64,000 nucleotides of DNA from Anthopleura xanthogrammica (lineage: Eukaryota; Cnidaria; Anthozoa; Actiniaria; Actiniidae): the NCBI GenBank assembly GCA_964019055.1, contig OZ025206.1, positions 2,233,001-2,297,000 on the forward strand, in the 5' to 3' direction. The notes beneath the pieces were generated by a model that saw only the letters and a program-made list of their open reading frames with translations, did no database searches and had not been told where the DNA came from. Below, piece after piece: positions 13,601 to 23,600 of the stretch. Both the position numbers and the translations under genes were made by a program. How positions within the stretch are numbered: the first letter of the stretch is position 1; each line of letters opens with the position of its first letter.

Positions 13601-16600
13601 ATGTAATTTCACTTACATGGGGCATAGAACATGACCAACACATGCTTCTTCTTCTTGAGAAAACCTTTGAAGTTTTCATCAGTTAAATGATGAACATCTT
13701 TAGCAACATCGCTCCATTCTGGTTCAGGAGGGGGTGGTGGTGGAGGTTCTTTTGGACTAAAGCAAGCAAATACTGATGAATATGATGAAGTCTGTAATTT
13801 ATTCCATCGCATACAACCAACATTACAGCGCTCCCTAATCACACACATGAATTGCCGTCATGACAAAATAAGGTTTTGTTGAGCTTCAATCAAAGTGTTT
13901 CCATGACATTGTTGGAATTAATGTAAAGTTATCAAGGGCACATGCCACGTGCCATGTTTCAGAAAGGCTTTGATTGACAATCAACAAAACCAACTTCATG
14001 GTGACAGCAAATTGTACAAATTGTGTTTGGGAAGCGTGGTGAATTAAACTCATGGAAGTCAGGTTTTGATGGAGCTGATTATAAATAGTGGGGGGAAATG
14101 GAAAAAATATACTTGCCGTAAATGCATGGTTTTTATTGGTGAAATACATGTAGTTGTAAGTAAAATTTAGAGTTGATTTGACATTGAAACAACAGGTGTA
14201 ATCTGATCAAATGCAACAGTTGTAACAAAATAATTAATGGTGGTGTAATAATTGGTCTTCATAGAGATAATTTACTTACTCTTTCATAAAAGACACAATC
14301 CTGTCAGCTTTCCTCTCATTGACGTCAAATTCCAGTTTTCCATCCCTACGAAAGATGAATTTCAAAGAAGATTGCATATTTCAATTGTAACTTATATATA
14401 ATATTATACACATATACAGGTAACCACTGGGGTATCTATTGTTCAAGGCAATAAGAAACAAAAAGGTGCTGTTGCTATTAATGATGTTTGTAAAGAGAGA
14501 ACTTACTTGAAATATTTCACTAAAAGAAGAAGAAGAAAAAAGGAAATAATATATCAGTATTACTAACAAATCACTAAGATTTAACTACATGTATAATAAT
14601 AAGCCACTGAGGTACATGTGCAGGACAAAGTATTTCACAATTATAAACTGTAATCTTACCAGAGGGATAGCCTTCAACTTTGAATTTTTTGCCCAATGCC
14701 ACGGCTTTTGTTGCATCAACTGCAGCAAGGACACCTTCAATCTAATGAAGGAAAAGTGAAAAATTAGATGGGAAAAATGAGATCTCCATCTACATACAAT
14801 TCTCAACCATCCATCAAATTCTAAATTACAGTGCAACATATTCAGTAACACAGTATCAGGAATAGTAAAGGCAGGGACATACAATGATAAGTTGCCTGCA
14901 ACGTTACTTGCAACAGGGAGATTGTACCATGTGTCCACCCATGAACACATGTGGCATTATCGGCAACTTAATACAATAGTTTACTTAAGTGTTACGCAAA
15001 TTACCCCTTCATCCTTGAGAGTCTTAGCAGCGTCGACATACTCAGGCTTCATCTGCTTACAGTGGCCACACCCTGTAATAATATGATATCAACCAATTTT
15101 ATAAGTCAATCTTAAAGGTAAATATATATGTTATAAACTGAATTAACATCATGTTTTCACTATATTTTGCCGAGGGGGTTACTCCCATACGACAAAGGAT
15201 TATTGTCGAATTTTTAAATGTTGAAATCTTAAGTCACTCCCTCTTTTAGGCTTGAAAAAGGAAAAGTTGTTGGTGTTAGCACATGCGGCATTATTTAGGG
15301 GTACGTGATTGGGTGCCTCCAAAGTGTTTGATAACTTTTTTCAACGCTCATCCCCACCCTATATGGGAGTACCCCCCCCCCCCCCAGGACATCTTGACAC
15401 AAAAAATCTTTATTCCATCTGTAACTGCACCCAATGAGTAGAAAGGAAAAAGAGATATTGACAAGAAGAGATCTTTTTTTCTCATAGTCAATATGCAACC
15501 AAGATATACAGTATTGTGGCATGTAACACCCTAAGAATATGAAAATTGCATGCAAACCAATGAGCTTGAGTATCTTTTTTCTCTCTCAACTCATTACACA
15601 TCTTAGGTTTGACTTACATGGAGCATAAAACATGACAAGCACAGATGGGTTCTTTTCCATAAAACTATCAAAAGTGTCATCTTTCAAATGTACCACATCA
15701 CTTGGGACATCACTCCACTCCTCCTCCTTGTCTTGTGGAGGTGGCTCTGTGGGACTAAAAGAGAAACAGATCACATTGGTAAATGCTATCTAAAGGTGCA
15801 GTAATCCTGCAAAATCGTGCAATTTGTCACGCAACAAATATTGTTGAGATGTTGCTTGAATTACCATCTTGCACACAACAAATTTTCTTTTTTGCAAAGA
15901 TTAGAAAGCACTTCTACCTCTTCGCCTGTCCCTTTGGTGACCCTATTAACCGGGTTCCACTGTATTCTTACTTTTTCATCCATTCAATAAGGGCTTCCTT
16001 TTCATATTTGCCAGAATACCTGAACTTTTCATCTCCTTTCCTGGTAATTAAAAAGACAACAATGATAAATAAAAGTAGCACACGTAACTTTCTATTTCAT
16101 GAATCATTACTGATTGATTGGTTGAACACTGTTGATCTTCACTTAGTTGGTAAAATGGCAACCCCCCTAACATACCCTCAGGTATTGTATAGTCATTACA
16201 GTTCATCAAACTAGTCTTACTCAAAGTAGATGATTGTTGGGAATCCAGTGATGTTGTATTTCATGCGTGTACTATATCCTTCTTGGGTATCTACATCCAT
16301 ACCGGCTAGCACCTAATGCAATAAACAAGACAGTCTTCAATATTCATTCATAATGAATGTAGTTATATCAACAAATATAATTTTATTTTTTGCACTGCAA
16401 TTATTCATAATTTTGTGAATCAGTTTGGCAAAACACAAGCCATCCAACATAGTTGAAGAAAGATCTGGTATAGGTATAATAAACAATAAGACCCAGGCGG
16501 TAGGCTGTTAGTGGTTTCAGTTAGATATCGGTAGGATGGTTGCAGGTAGGATATATCAGTAGGTAAACATTGTGCTGTTGGCCAACAACCTACCAACACT

Positions 16601-19600
16601 GATTTGGGGGTCGTATTCTTATTACCAAAAGATATTGTCTAGAAATGAGAGTGTGGCAAAAACTGGAAGAAGCATGGCTAAGTGCACTGAATGAATAACC
16701 ACTTACTGAATCATCCCTCAATTCAGTTGCTGCTGATGCAAAATCTGGCTTGAACCTTTTACAGAATCCACACCCTGTTGTGTTAGAAACATTGTCATTA
16801 AGAAAACTTGAACTTGATAATGTTTGGTAAGTTCTCTCCTCACACTTTTAAAAGATCATTTATTTGATAATGACTGTAATGTTATGATAGTTCAAGATTT
16901 TGGGAAAATAATAATTTATTTTACGACACTATCATTTACAGCAATCGCATGCAAAATCGTACAATTGCCGCAGCAATGAGATAGGTTTTGGTGGACATCA
17001 ATCAAGCGTTTCCATGACATTTCTCAGGCAGGTGCCCTAGAAAACTTTGTGTTATCTGATGTCATGGTAACACTTTGATTGACATCCACTAAAACCCAAT
17101 TTTTGTCGCAATGGCAAATTGTATGATTTCAGATGTGATTGGGAATTGCTGTTATAAAAATTCTAGATAATAGGATTTAGGAGTGGCTCTTTGTCTACTG
17201 AATCCACCTGAGAACTTAGGAAAACTGATAAAGAACCCAGAGAAAACCCTCAAAGCACAAGGAAGGAACCAACAAGAAACTTTTCCCTATGCACATGACA
17301 CAAATTTTGGGAATAGACATCTTTAGCTTAGGCTTAAGTTTTTTGCAAATTTCAGACCATGTGTTATTGGAATTCCCTTGAGTATCATTTCTTTGTTTGG
17401 ACAAAAATGAAACAAAAAACCTATTCTCAAAGATTAAGGAATGACACATGGTCTAAAATGGGCAAAACAATTAAATCCCCAAGTTAAAGAGGTTTATTGA
17501 TCTTGGATACAGTGCTACAAGGTGAGCACTCACACCACTATGCTACCCATCCTTCCATTTCATTCTACAACTATTACAAGGTGAATTAAATATATTATAT
17601 GTATATATTATTACTTACATGGTGCATAGAACATTATAAGAACTGGCTTCTTCTCCCTTTTAAATACTTTGTTTAATTGCTAAAAAAGATGAATGAATAC
17701 AATATTCAACTTCAACTTCCTAAGTTCTTTCCATCTAATAATTGGTGCATGTTGGTTGGAAGACAGTGGCCTTTAGCATGGCTTCCAAGGTCCTTATTCA
17801 AGGCTTAAAATAACGGCTGGTCAGCTCCCAGTCATGATGGGAGTCCTGGCTCAGCATTACTGTTCAAAATGACCAGCAAGACAAAGATTTGCCCGGACAA
17901 GTTCCAATTCTGGCCAGACATTGTTCAATTACCAGCTGTTATTCATAATTTGCTTGCCTGGTACCTTCAATTTCCATTTGCTCCCTCCCTGCACACCTTG
18001 CTGCATCTATACTTACTATTTCATTTACTATGTGAACGACATCTTCAGCTCCTGGTTCTTCTTCCCATGGTCTATCACCAGTTGGATTGTTCATAAAACT
18101 CATCATGGACTAAAGAAATATAGTTTAGTTAGAATATATGTACAACAACAAGATGTTTCTATAAGTGATGGCTTGCAGCCTGAAGGTTGCCAGACATACA
18201 GTCCTCAGGGTTAGAATTTCAATTTCTTAATGACAAGATCAACTTATCTTGTGCATTGAGCAGTTACAAGATAAATAGATTGAACGCAAATGCAAAGACT
18301 TTATTTTTGTTTGCATATTATCATTATTTCCTTAAAAGAGAACTAGCTATAGCTAGAAGATGTGAGTTTGATTTCTTTTCACTAAATATTTGTAATTTTC
18401 AACTCGCATTTAGCCAATTTTCCTGTGGGAATTTCCAACCTTCAGGTCCTGTCACAGTCGTGGCAACATGCAACATCTTTTTTCACTCTGAATTCTTCGC
18501 CAAAATGCATGTTTTTATATTGGAAAGAGACTGACAGCTAGGGCTGCATGGCTAAGCATTGAAGCATGCTGTGATTGCATATTTTATACGTACACATGGT
18601 CAGACAAAAGTGGAGGTGAGTGAACGACCTGTTGTCCACCTAGTTTTCATGCATTCTCAACATAAGAAAGAAAAGATAGCTCAGCCTGATATGTCGTACT
18701 TTCCCATGAACTAATGACTGATATCAATAAATATCATTGACTTACCTTGAAGGTATTTTTACGGTCATATTCTTTATTAAATTTTCCATCTCTGATAAAA
18801 AGAAAATAACATGGATCAAAATCAGATTCGAGGTGACTGATAAAAATTAGTAAATTGTGAACTTTTTTTTTAAATTTGGAAAAATATACTCCAAACATAC
18901 TTGTAATGCATGAGAGAAACTGGCTTGGGAGTCACTTTCAACTTCTTGCATAACTTTTTACTGTCACTGAAAATAAGTAAATAAAATAATTATTAGAAAA
19001 AATATTAACTTTAAAATAATAAAATATGATGGCAAGGACGGTTTAAATTGTTACGTTGAATATCAAAACTAGGCAGCTCAGATATGGAAAGTATACGTAG
19101 ATGCCGGAGTTCGCTGGTTGCCGGCTCCTAATGAAACCCCTGAGAAAGAAAAAGTAGAAGGGAAGAAAAGAGAAGAGAAGGGAAGAGAAGAGAAGGAAAA
19201 AAAGAGACATGACCTAGGAAATGAGATGAGACGAGAAGACAAGACAAGAGAAAAGAAAAGAAAAGAAAAGAAAAGAAAGAAAAAATGTTTCCATGGTGAT
19301 CCTCATTGCTTGATCAGCTGGTATCCAATCCTAGACTATTAACGACAATCAAAGACAAATAAAGCAGAAGTCTGAAATAAGATTTGTCATATAAATCATT
19401 TACTTACCCACAGTTGATATACGCTATTGTTCCTTTTCCCATGATCTCCTTGGCAATATCACCAAGTAGTTCCATACGCTTGGAGGCATCTTTTTCTGCA
19501 CAAAGAAAAAAAAAACAGTTCAAAAACAGATAAATGCAAATAAAAGAATGGCTTAGCAAAAGAATTTAGAAAAAATATGGCAATACACGAATATCGGACC

Positions 19601-20325
19601 GTCAAACGTATGCTTATTAATTTGTCTGGATCGCTTCAAATTTAAAAGCAAAAATCGAATTATCTTTTTATTGTTTTCCAATCGCTTACTGTAGCCATAC
19701 AAATATTAGAGGGAGGGGAAACTCTTGGAAATAATCGGTGAACAATACAGAAAAGATTTTCAAAATTGAATAAATTTGAAAGCTATCCTGCTGACTTTAA
19801 GCTTATTGTTAGCCCAAATATTGTATTTATGAATTCTGCTATCGTATCAATGTGTACCTCCACAAGAATAACTGATTGCTTGATATTAAGAAAAGGTTAT
19901 AGAAGAAGACAGTTGCGAATAAAACACAGCTGATAATTGTGGATATTACGATTAACAATTGTATAGAAAGTATAGTAATCGAAATCATTAGATTTCAATG
20001 AAGAGAAGTAAAAGAGCAGCCGTGAATTGCTTACCAGTTTTACTAAACAATACTAATAAATTTGTATGAGTTCGCTGAAGCTTCTTAAAAGGTTTGATAT
20101 CATCTACATCCACAATAAAGCGTCTATGATCTGATTTTTTAGCCTGTAGAGTTGATATAAAAATCTGGAGAAAAAATAAAAACAAATTCACGGATGACTG
20201 CAAAAATTAAAACATCAGGAAATATTGGAAAAAATAGAATGAGCTTTCACCAACAAATTCAAAAATTACTCACTTACCATAGATAGTAAACCAAAAATGC
20301 GCAGCAGTTGATTAAGCTGCAGCAT
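4626..20325 (-). CDS. PDIA5: PDIA5-type protein disulfide isomerase with seven CxxC thioredoxin domains
   Basis: I assembled 35 exons by GT-AG sites; their coding lengths sum to 3,357 nt, divisible by three, with no internal stop (1,118 aa). The first ATG is at 20325. Residues 1-24 form a hydrophobic signal peptide ending STLQA. Residues 25-126 match the redox-inactive N-terminal domain of PDIA5. Seven thioredoxin modules follow, with active sites CGFC (179-182), CGHC (301), CGHC (424), CGHC (547), CPHC (676), CGHC (800) and CGHC (919), each followed by a cis-Pro motif GYP or GFP. The tail is an EEPxxP repeat ending KKKEEL, the same six residues that end human PDIA5 and act as an ER-retention signal. 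Human PDIA5 is 519 aa with three redox domains, so this is an expanded form. Role by family: thiol-disulfide exchange during folding in the ER lumen. The divergent promoter carries an ER-stress-like element. Confidence 0.93.
4650..4940 (-). repeat. Coding 18-bp minisatellite (EEPxxP units)
   Basis: The plus strand shows repeated AGGTTCTTCTGGTTGT and variants at an 18-bp spacing. On the minus strand each unit codes for EEP plus A-E, V-Q or E-Q plus P. The unit is a multiple of three, so length changes would not break the frame. Long open frames on the plus strand here (FFWLYR or SSGCTG repeats) are shadows. Confidence 0.9.
5388..5555. repeat. Dispersed foldback repeat, copy B
   Basis: The arms TTTTGGTTTCCGTCAATCAAA (about 5390) and TTTGATTGACGGAAGCCAAAA (about 5527) are near-perfect inverted repeats. 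The interior matches the repeat at the very start of the window. It sits in the last intron of the PDIA5-type gene. Confidence 0.7.
6098..7879 (-). other. PDIA5: Thioredoxin module 6 (CGHC), with microexon
   Basis: Exons 7743-7879, 7083-7150, 6700-6781, 6322-6334 (13 nt) and 6098-6166. Active site [12 protein letters not shown], where the usual Lys after the second Cys is Asn. The donors at 7742 and 7082 are GTGAGT. Cis-Pro motif GYPT. The linker is [12 protein letters not shown]. Confidence 0.87.
8345..8557. repeat. MITE-like element, diverged copy of the 24196-24598 family
   Basis: It contains CAACCGGGACCACTTTGATAAACTAG at the left and AATCTCTGTCTAGTTTACAG plus ACCAGTTAGTATGTCTGCACAGT at the right. 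These match, in part inverted, the ends and subterminal AACTAGACAGAGATTGAA of the element at 24196-24598. It lies in an intron of the PDIA5-type gene. Confidence 0.6.
9246..9413. repeat. Foldback element (about 60-bp arms)
   Basis: The left arm, CTGATGAACGATTTCCTTTT and onward to GGTCTAGCTTGGGTAC, is matched by its complement GTACCCAAGCTAGACC...AAATCATTCATCAG on the right, with few mismatches and a spacer of about 45 bp. Intronic, with no coding capacity. Confidence 0.8.
9949..10277 (-). repeat. 47-bp minisatellite that repeats an exon end plus splice donor, seven copies
   Basis: The ACTTACATGGTGCATAGAAC unit starts at 9949, 9996, 10043, 10090, 10137, 10184 and 10231, exactly 47 bp apart. 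On the coding (minus) strand each unit reads the last 13 codons of exon 23 (ending ...MFYAP) followed by a GTAAGT donor. The functional donor is inferred to be the copy at 10231-10236, because reading on runs into an in-frame TAG within one unit. Confidence 0.92.
10630..11902 (-). other. PDIA5: Thioredoxin module 4 (CGHC)
   Basis: The second half of exon 11670-11902, then 11291-11358, 11052-11146 and 10630-10698. Active site [12 protein letters not shown]; cis-Pro motif GFPTIKYF. The 95-nt third exon equals the 82+13 nt of the split version in other modules, so here the microexon boundary is absent. Confidence 0.88.
10785..11026. repeat. GGAT/GAAT simple repeat and perfect palindrome
   Basis: An imperfect (GGAT/GGTG/GAAT)n tract spans about 10760-10980. 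It is followed by a perfect 24-bp-arm palindrome: AAATAAATGAACATTCAAGT... at 10975-10998, loop GAAA, complement at 11003-11026. Open frames here (HPSIHPST-type) are repeat shadows. Confidence 0.85.
12052..12263. repeat. Foldback element, family also at 23334-23537
   Basis: The left end CCCCTTCACGGTACCCTGTG...CTTGAAA mirrors the right end TTTCAAGAGGGCACAGGGAACTGTGAAGGGG. The interior TTTCCATCGAAGGGAGA and CTTCAATGCAAAGGCAC also recur at 23334-23537. Confidence 0.75.
12546..12760. repeat. Repeat with GCGTAGCGAGG / CTACGCCAGTGGC ends
   Basis: CACCAGTGGCGTAGCGAGGA at the left faces CCCTACGCCAGTGGC near 12664, with G- and C-runs between. A related GCGTAGCGAGGACC sequence with a poly-G run occurs at 60956-61190. 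Intronic. Confidence 0.55.
13850..14010. repeat. Foldback element, family also at 16935-17155
   Basis: Both copies share CAATCAAAG/CGTTTCCATGACATT on one side and TTTGATTGACAATC/ATCCAC...AAAACC with CAAATTGTA on the other, arranged as inverted ends. Intronic. Confidence 0.6.
14280..15754 (-). other. PDIA5: Thioredoxin module 2 (CGHC), with 13-nt microexon
   Basis: Exons 15618-15754, 15005-15072, 14660-14741, 14507-14519 and 14280-14345. Active site [12 protein letters not shown], with the Trp codon split by a phase-1 intron; cis-Pro motif GYPS. The exon at 14507-14519 is only 13 nt and encodes the V-K-Y-F core strand. It is flanked by a polypyrimidine-AG acceptor and a GTAAGT donor, and skipping it would shift the frame. 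Confidence 0.88.
16935..17155. repeat. Foldback element, second copy of the 13850 family
   Basis: Ends CAGCAATCGCATGCAAAATC and AGATGTGATTGGGAATTGCTG are inverted and diverged. The subterminal blocks GGTTTTGGTGGACATCAATCA and TGATTGACATCCACTAAAACC are complementary. Confidence 0.65.
17312..17498. repeat. MITE-like element of the 'TTTCAGACCATGTGT' family, copy 1
   Basis: It contains AATTTCAGACCATGTGT and, inverted, GACACATGGTCTAAAATGGG, with ends AATAGACATCTTTAGCTTAGG and complementary AAGTTAAAGAGGTTTATT. The same layout is found at 22391-22589 and 54236-54404. It lies in a PDIA5-type intron. Confidence 0.7.
18746..20325 (-). other. PDIA5: PDIA5-type gene: signal peptide and redox-inactive N-terminal domain (exons 1-5)
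   Basis: Exons 20278-20325, 20035-20164, 19408-19495, 18901-18966 and 18746-18791. Exon 1 gives the start of the signal peptide ([16 protein letters not shown]). Exons 2-4 encode a thioredoxin-like fold without Cxx[18 protein letters not shown] and [11 protein letters not shown] align with LVLYSKSE, GTICWVDCG and ESRKLCKKMKV of human PDIA5. Exon 5 ([16 protein letters not shown]) matches the DGAFHTEYNRAVTFK segment. In PDIA5 this domain is non-catalytic and is used for chaperone or substrate binding. Confidence 0.9.
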
Positions 20326-20410
20326 TTTGAGGGGAAAATGGGGAATTTAAAATTCTAAGTTATTATTTAGGGGAATCCTGGAAAACCAGAGTCCTGCCGT
20401 ACAAAGACTG

Positions 20411-20421
20411 ATTGTGCCACG
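20411..20421. promoter_or_regulatory. ERSE-II-like element
   Basis: ATTGTGCCACG matches the ERSE-II consensus ATTGG-N-CCACG at 10 of 11 positions (the fifth base, G in the consensus, is T). ERSE-II is bound by ATF6 or XBP1 with NF-Y under unfolded-protein stress. It lies about 90 bp upstream of the PDI start codon, where such a site would make sense. Binding is inferred only. Confidence 0.45.
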
Positions 20422-20439
20422 TGTGATTTTTATCACACG
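20420..20439. repeat. Perfect hairpin in the divergent promoter
   Basis: CGTGTGAT-TTTT-ATCACACG is a perfect 8-bp inverted repeat with a 4-nt loop. It overlaps the CCACG half of the ERSE-II-like site and could act as a palindromic factor site or a 5'UTR hairpin, depending on the transcription start. Confidence 0.6.
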
Positions 20440-20656
20440 GATCCACAGAGATCTGAACACAACCTTTGAAACATTGCCTAATTTGATTGGTTAGCTTGAA
20501 AATTTAAACCAATCAAAGTCCTTTTTTTAACAAGGCGTAATTAACCTTTTCATTCATTTCTATTGCCTTTCGTGATTGGGTTATGTTTATCGATAGCTAA
20601 CCAATCAAAACCCGCGATATGAAAGAAGGATTTCGGGAAAAAAAGTTGTTTTTAAA

Positions 20657-23600
20657 ATGGCGGACGAACAGAGTGTTGTTGGAAGTACTTTCAGATCCGC
20701 CTCTTATAATGTCATTTTACAAGTTAGTTTTAGAATTTTAACGTTTATTATGAATGGCGTCCTTCTTCGGTACACGACGAGGGACATGCTGGGGGTAGTG
20801 AACGTGAGACTAATGTTATTACAACAAACAATTACTTTCGTTTCGCGTGAAGCTTTTCGAAAAGCTTGTCTGAGCAAGTCAACTGAGAAACGATGGCCCC
20901 AAGTTATAAATTTACTTTGGTGTGTCTTTCCTATTGGAGTTGCTTTGTCTTTTATCCTTGGATATATATGGATGAACTATCTCGAGAGACCTGATCCAGC
21001 TCTTGTGTCGAATTATAATCTTGGCGTTCTAGTTTTCGCCAGCACTGGAGCTGTAGAGCTCTTGTCTGAGCAACTTTGGGTCATCTCGCAAGTTTTTCAT
21101 TTTTTGCGACTCAAGGTAGTTATAGAAGGAATCGCAAACTTCTCGAGATGTTTCCTAACTCTCTTTCTGGTGATCACATTTCCTAACTTAGGAATCATTT
21201 GTTTTTGCCTTGCCCAAGTTTCTTTCTCTTTGTTAATCGTTGTTCTTTACTACCTGTATTTTATCCATCAAATGGGTAAGCTTCAAACGGAATTATCTGA
21301 GGATTTTCCATTGAAGTCTATAAGGGATTTCTTCCCTCGTATTGTAGACAAAAAACCATTGATAAGTTTGGAAATGGCAAATCTCACTTGGAGTTTCTTT
21401 AAGCAATCTTTTCTGAAAATATTTCTAACTGAAGGGGAAAGGTTCATCATGACTATCTTCAAGGTCCTGACGTTTGCTGAGCAAGGTGTTTATGATATAG
21501 TTAACAACCTGGGTTCCTTAGTAGCTAGGTGTGTTTTTATGCCAATAGAAGAAAGCTATTATACCTTCTTTGCAAATATATTAGCGAGGGACAAAAAGGC
21601 CAAGGAACAGTCACCAGAGGCTGCAAAGATGGCAGCACAAGTACTTGAAGTGTTGCTCAAGTTTATGGTGTTGATTGGCCTTACTGTTTTGGTTTTTGGG
21701 TATGCCTACTCTTTTCTACTGCTGGATATCTATGGTGGGACCACTCTTAGTGGTGGCGAAGGTGAATATATCACGTGTTGTGTGTATGGGAGGGTACTTC
21801 CCCTGGTGGGTACTCACTACATCGATAGTGGCCCCCCTTTCCCTTTAGTAGTGATGATTAGACCCCCTTGCACCACTTTGGAATACAGCATAATTTTTAG
21901 GAAAAAAATAAAAGATTTCCAATTCTCAGGAGATTGAAATTATTTTGTTTTTTCCCTCCAAATTGAGCTGCTTTGATGTCACGTGCAAGGGGTCTGTATA
22001 TCAGGTGTTGTGTGTATTGGAGGCTATCTTCCCTCCCTCCATAGTTGCACAATGGTGTATTTGCTTATTTACAGCTATTTCAAAAAGCATTGAATACTGA
22101 ATAGTGCATTTCAAGACCAAAGGGCATTGTGGGTCTCATGGATTTGAAATAAAAAGTAAATAAAAAAAGTAAATAAACAGTGATTTGCTCTCTATATGTA
22201 GCTAGTATGTTGTTTTGGATGGAATGCACTAAAAATGAAATGGATTATTATTTATTTTACTTTAGACAATATTACATGATCAAAAAAACCATATCGGTCT
22301 TGGAATGCACTATTCAGTATGCAGTATTCAGTATTCAACGTTTTTTGAAATTTAACAGATTTCCGATGGTTTAGAGTGGTATGTCCTCTCATAGACCTCA
22401 TCGCCTTGGGTGTAATGTTGTCCCATTTCAGACCATGTGTCATTCCCCAGAGTATCATTTTATTGTTTAACGGTTGCGCATGAGAAGACACATGAATATG
22501 GATACAACTCAAACAAAGAATCTTATTCTCAAGAGAATGACAAGTGGTCTGAAATGGGACAACATTACCCCAAGCCGATGAGGTCTATTTACCACGATAT
22601 GACGTCAAAAGTTGGTCAGAATGTTATGTACTCGCGGGGCGTTGCCGAGTGGATACATAACTAATTTTGACCAACTTTTGACGTTATATCGTGGTAAATA
22701 AGAGGGCATACCATGCAAAACCATCGGCAATCTTTTTTTTACCATAACAAAGTCAAATAAAAGATCCAAAAATGCAAGCTTGCTCCTGCGCAAGTGATTC
22801 GTCATTTATCGGTATGTCCTCTTATACCATGGCTCTCGACCAATCAGCACACGAGAAATTTCACAGTGATGGTAAAAAGCTGTAAACACTTACATGTATA
22901 TCTTGCTAGATGTTAATGTTAATATTTCTGTTTCAGGCCCAAGTTTACTTCGTTGGTATTGCTTGTATGTCCTAATCATTGCCATCAATGGTATAACTGA
23001 GTGCTTTATGTTTGCGGCAATGAGCAAGGCTGAAGTGGATTCCTATAACTACAAGATGATGCTGTTTTCATGCCTCTTCCTGCTAGCTTCTTGGTACCTC
23101 ACAGTATTTGGCAGCTCTGGTTTTATAATCGCAAACTGCCTTAACATGATACTCAGAATCATTCACAGGTAAAAATTTGAAAAATGTGTGTCAGTGTTTA
23201 GCTTAGATACAGAAAACATTGAATAAGGCATTATCAGGGATTTCATTAAACTTTCAAGTAGGTAGATGGTTTACTTCATTAGGCAACTGTATCAATGAAG
23301 GGACCATGAGGTAAAAGGTACAATAATAATAATAGTCCCCTTCACAGTTCTCTGCACCATCTTGAAAAGTAGCCATGCCTTTTCATCAAAGGGAGACAAA
23401 CGGTGACATTGCAAATGATACCTTTTGTTACACCTTGGACAGTTGTTCACATGTCTCTATCATTACAAGCTCACCATTCGTCTCGCTTCGATGCAAAGGC
23501 ATGGCTACCTCTCAAGATGATGCAGAGAACTGTGAAAGATACTATTGTTAAATGAAATGGCAAAAGTAGGCAGCTCAGATATGGAAAGTAGATGCTTGAG

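Larger units (their letters stand above)
11670..13756 (-). other. PDIA5: Thioredoxin module 3 (CGHC) and linker to module 4
   Basis: Exons 13617-13756, 13114-13184, 12291-12355 and 11670-11902. A proline run ([12 protein letters not shown]) precedes the module. Active site [12 protein letters not shown]; cis-Pro motif GYPTFRYF. The donor after the 71-nt exon is GTTTGT, weaker than its neighbours. The 233-nt exon fuses three pieces that are separate exons in modules 2, 5 and 6: the microexon strand, the C-terminal helix and the next linker with strand (up to MFYAP of module 4). Confidence 0.87.
15972..18109 (-). other. PDIA5: Thioredoxin module 1 (CGFC)
   Basis: Exons 18017-18109, 17619-17679, 16707-16774, 16221-16312 and 15972-16040. 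The linker [13 protein letters not shown] parallels LWEEDPGAKDVVH of human PDIA5, so this is the counterpart of its first catalytic domain. The active site reads [12 protein letters not shown]. The Trp codon is split T|GG by a phase-1 intron. The GFPTIIYF segment carries the cis-proline. Unlike modules 2, 5 and 6, the strand after the cis-Pro is not on a separate microexon (exon 9 is 92 nt). Confidence 0.88.
20326..20656. promoter_or_regulatory. Divergent promoter of the PDIA5-type gene and RFT1
   Basis: The two start codons are 331 bp apart and point away from each other. Between them are four CCAAT/ATTGG boxes, at 20486-20490, 20509-20513, 20575-20579 and 20601-20605, each in the ATTGG(T/G)T or ACCAATCA context favoured by NF-Y, which is frequent in bidirectional promoters. 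No clear TATA box is placed for either side. The ER-stress-like element at 20411-20421 lies on the PDIA5 side. Confidence 0.8.

Noticed and set aside
21762..21937. Read-through of RFT1 exon 1 into the intron as an alternative C-terminus
   Set aside because: Homology to RFT1 stops at the GTGAAT donor and resumes exactly at 22937; the extra codons look like intron sequence.
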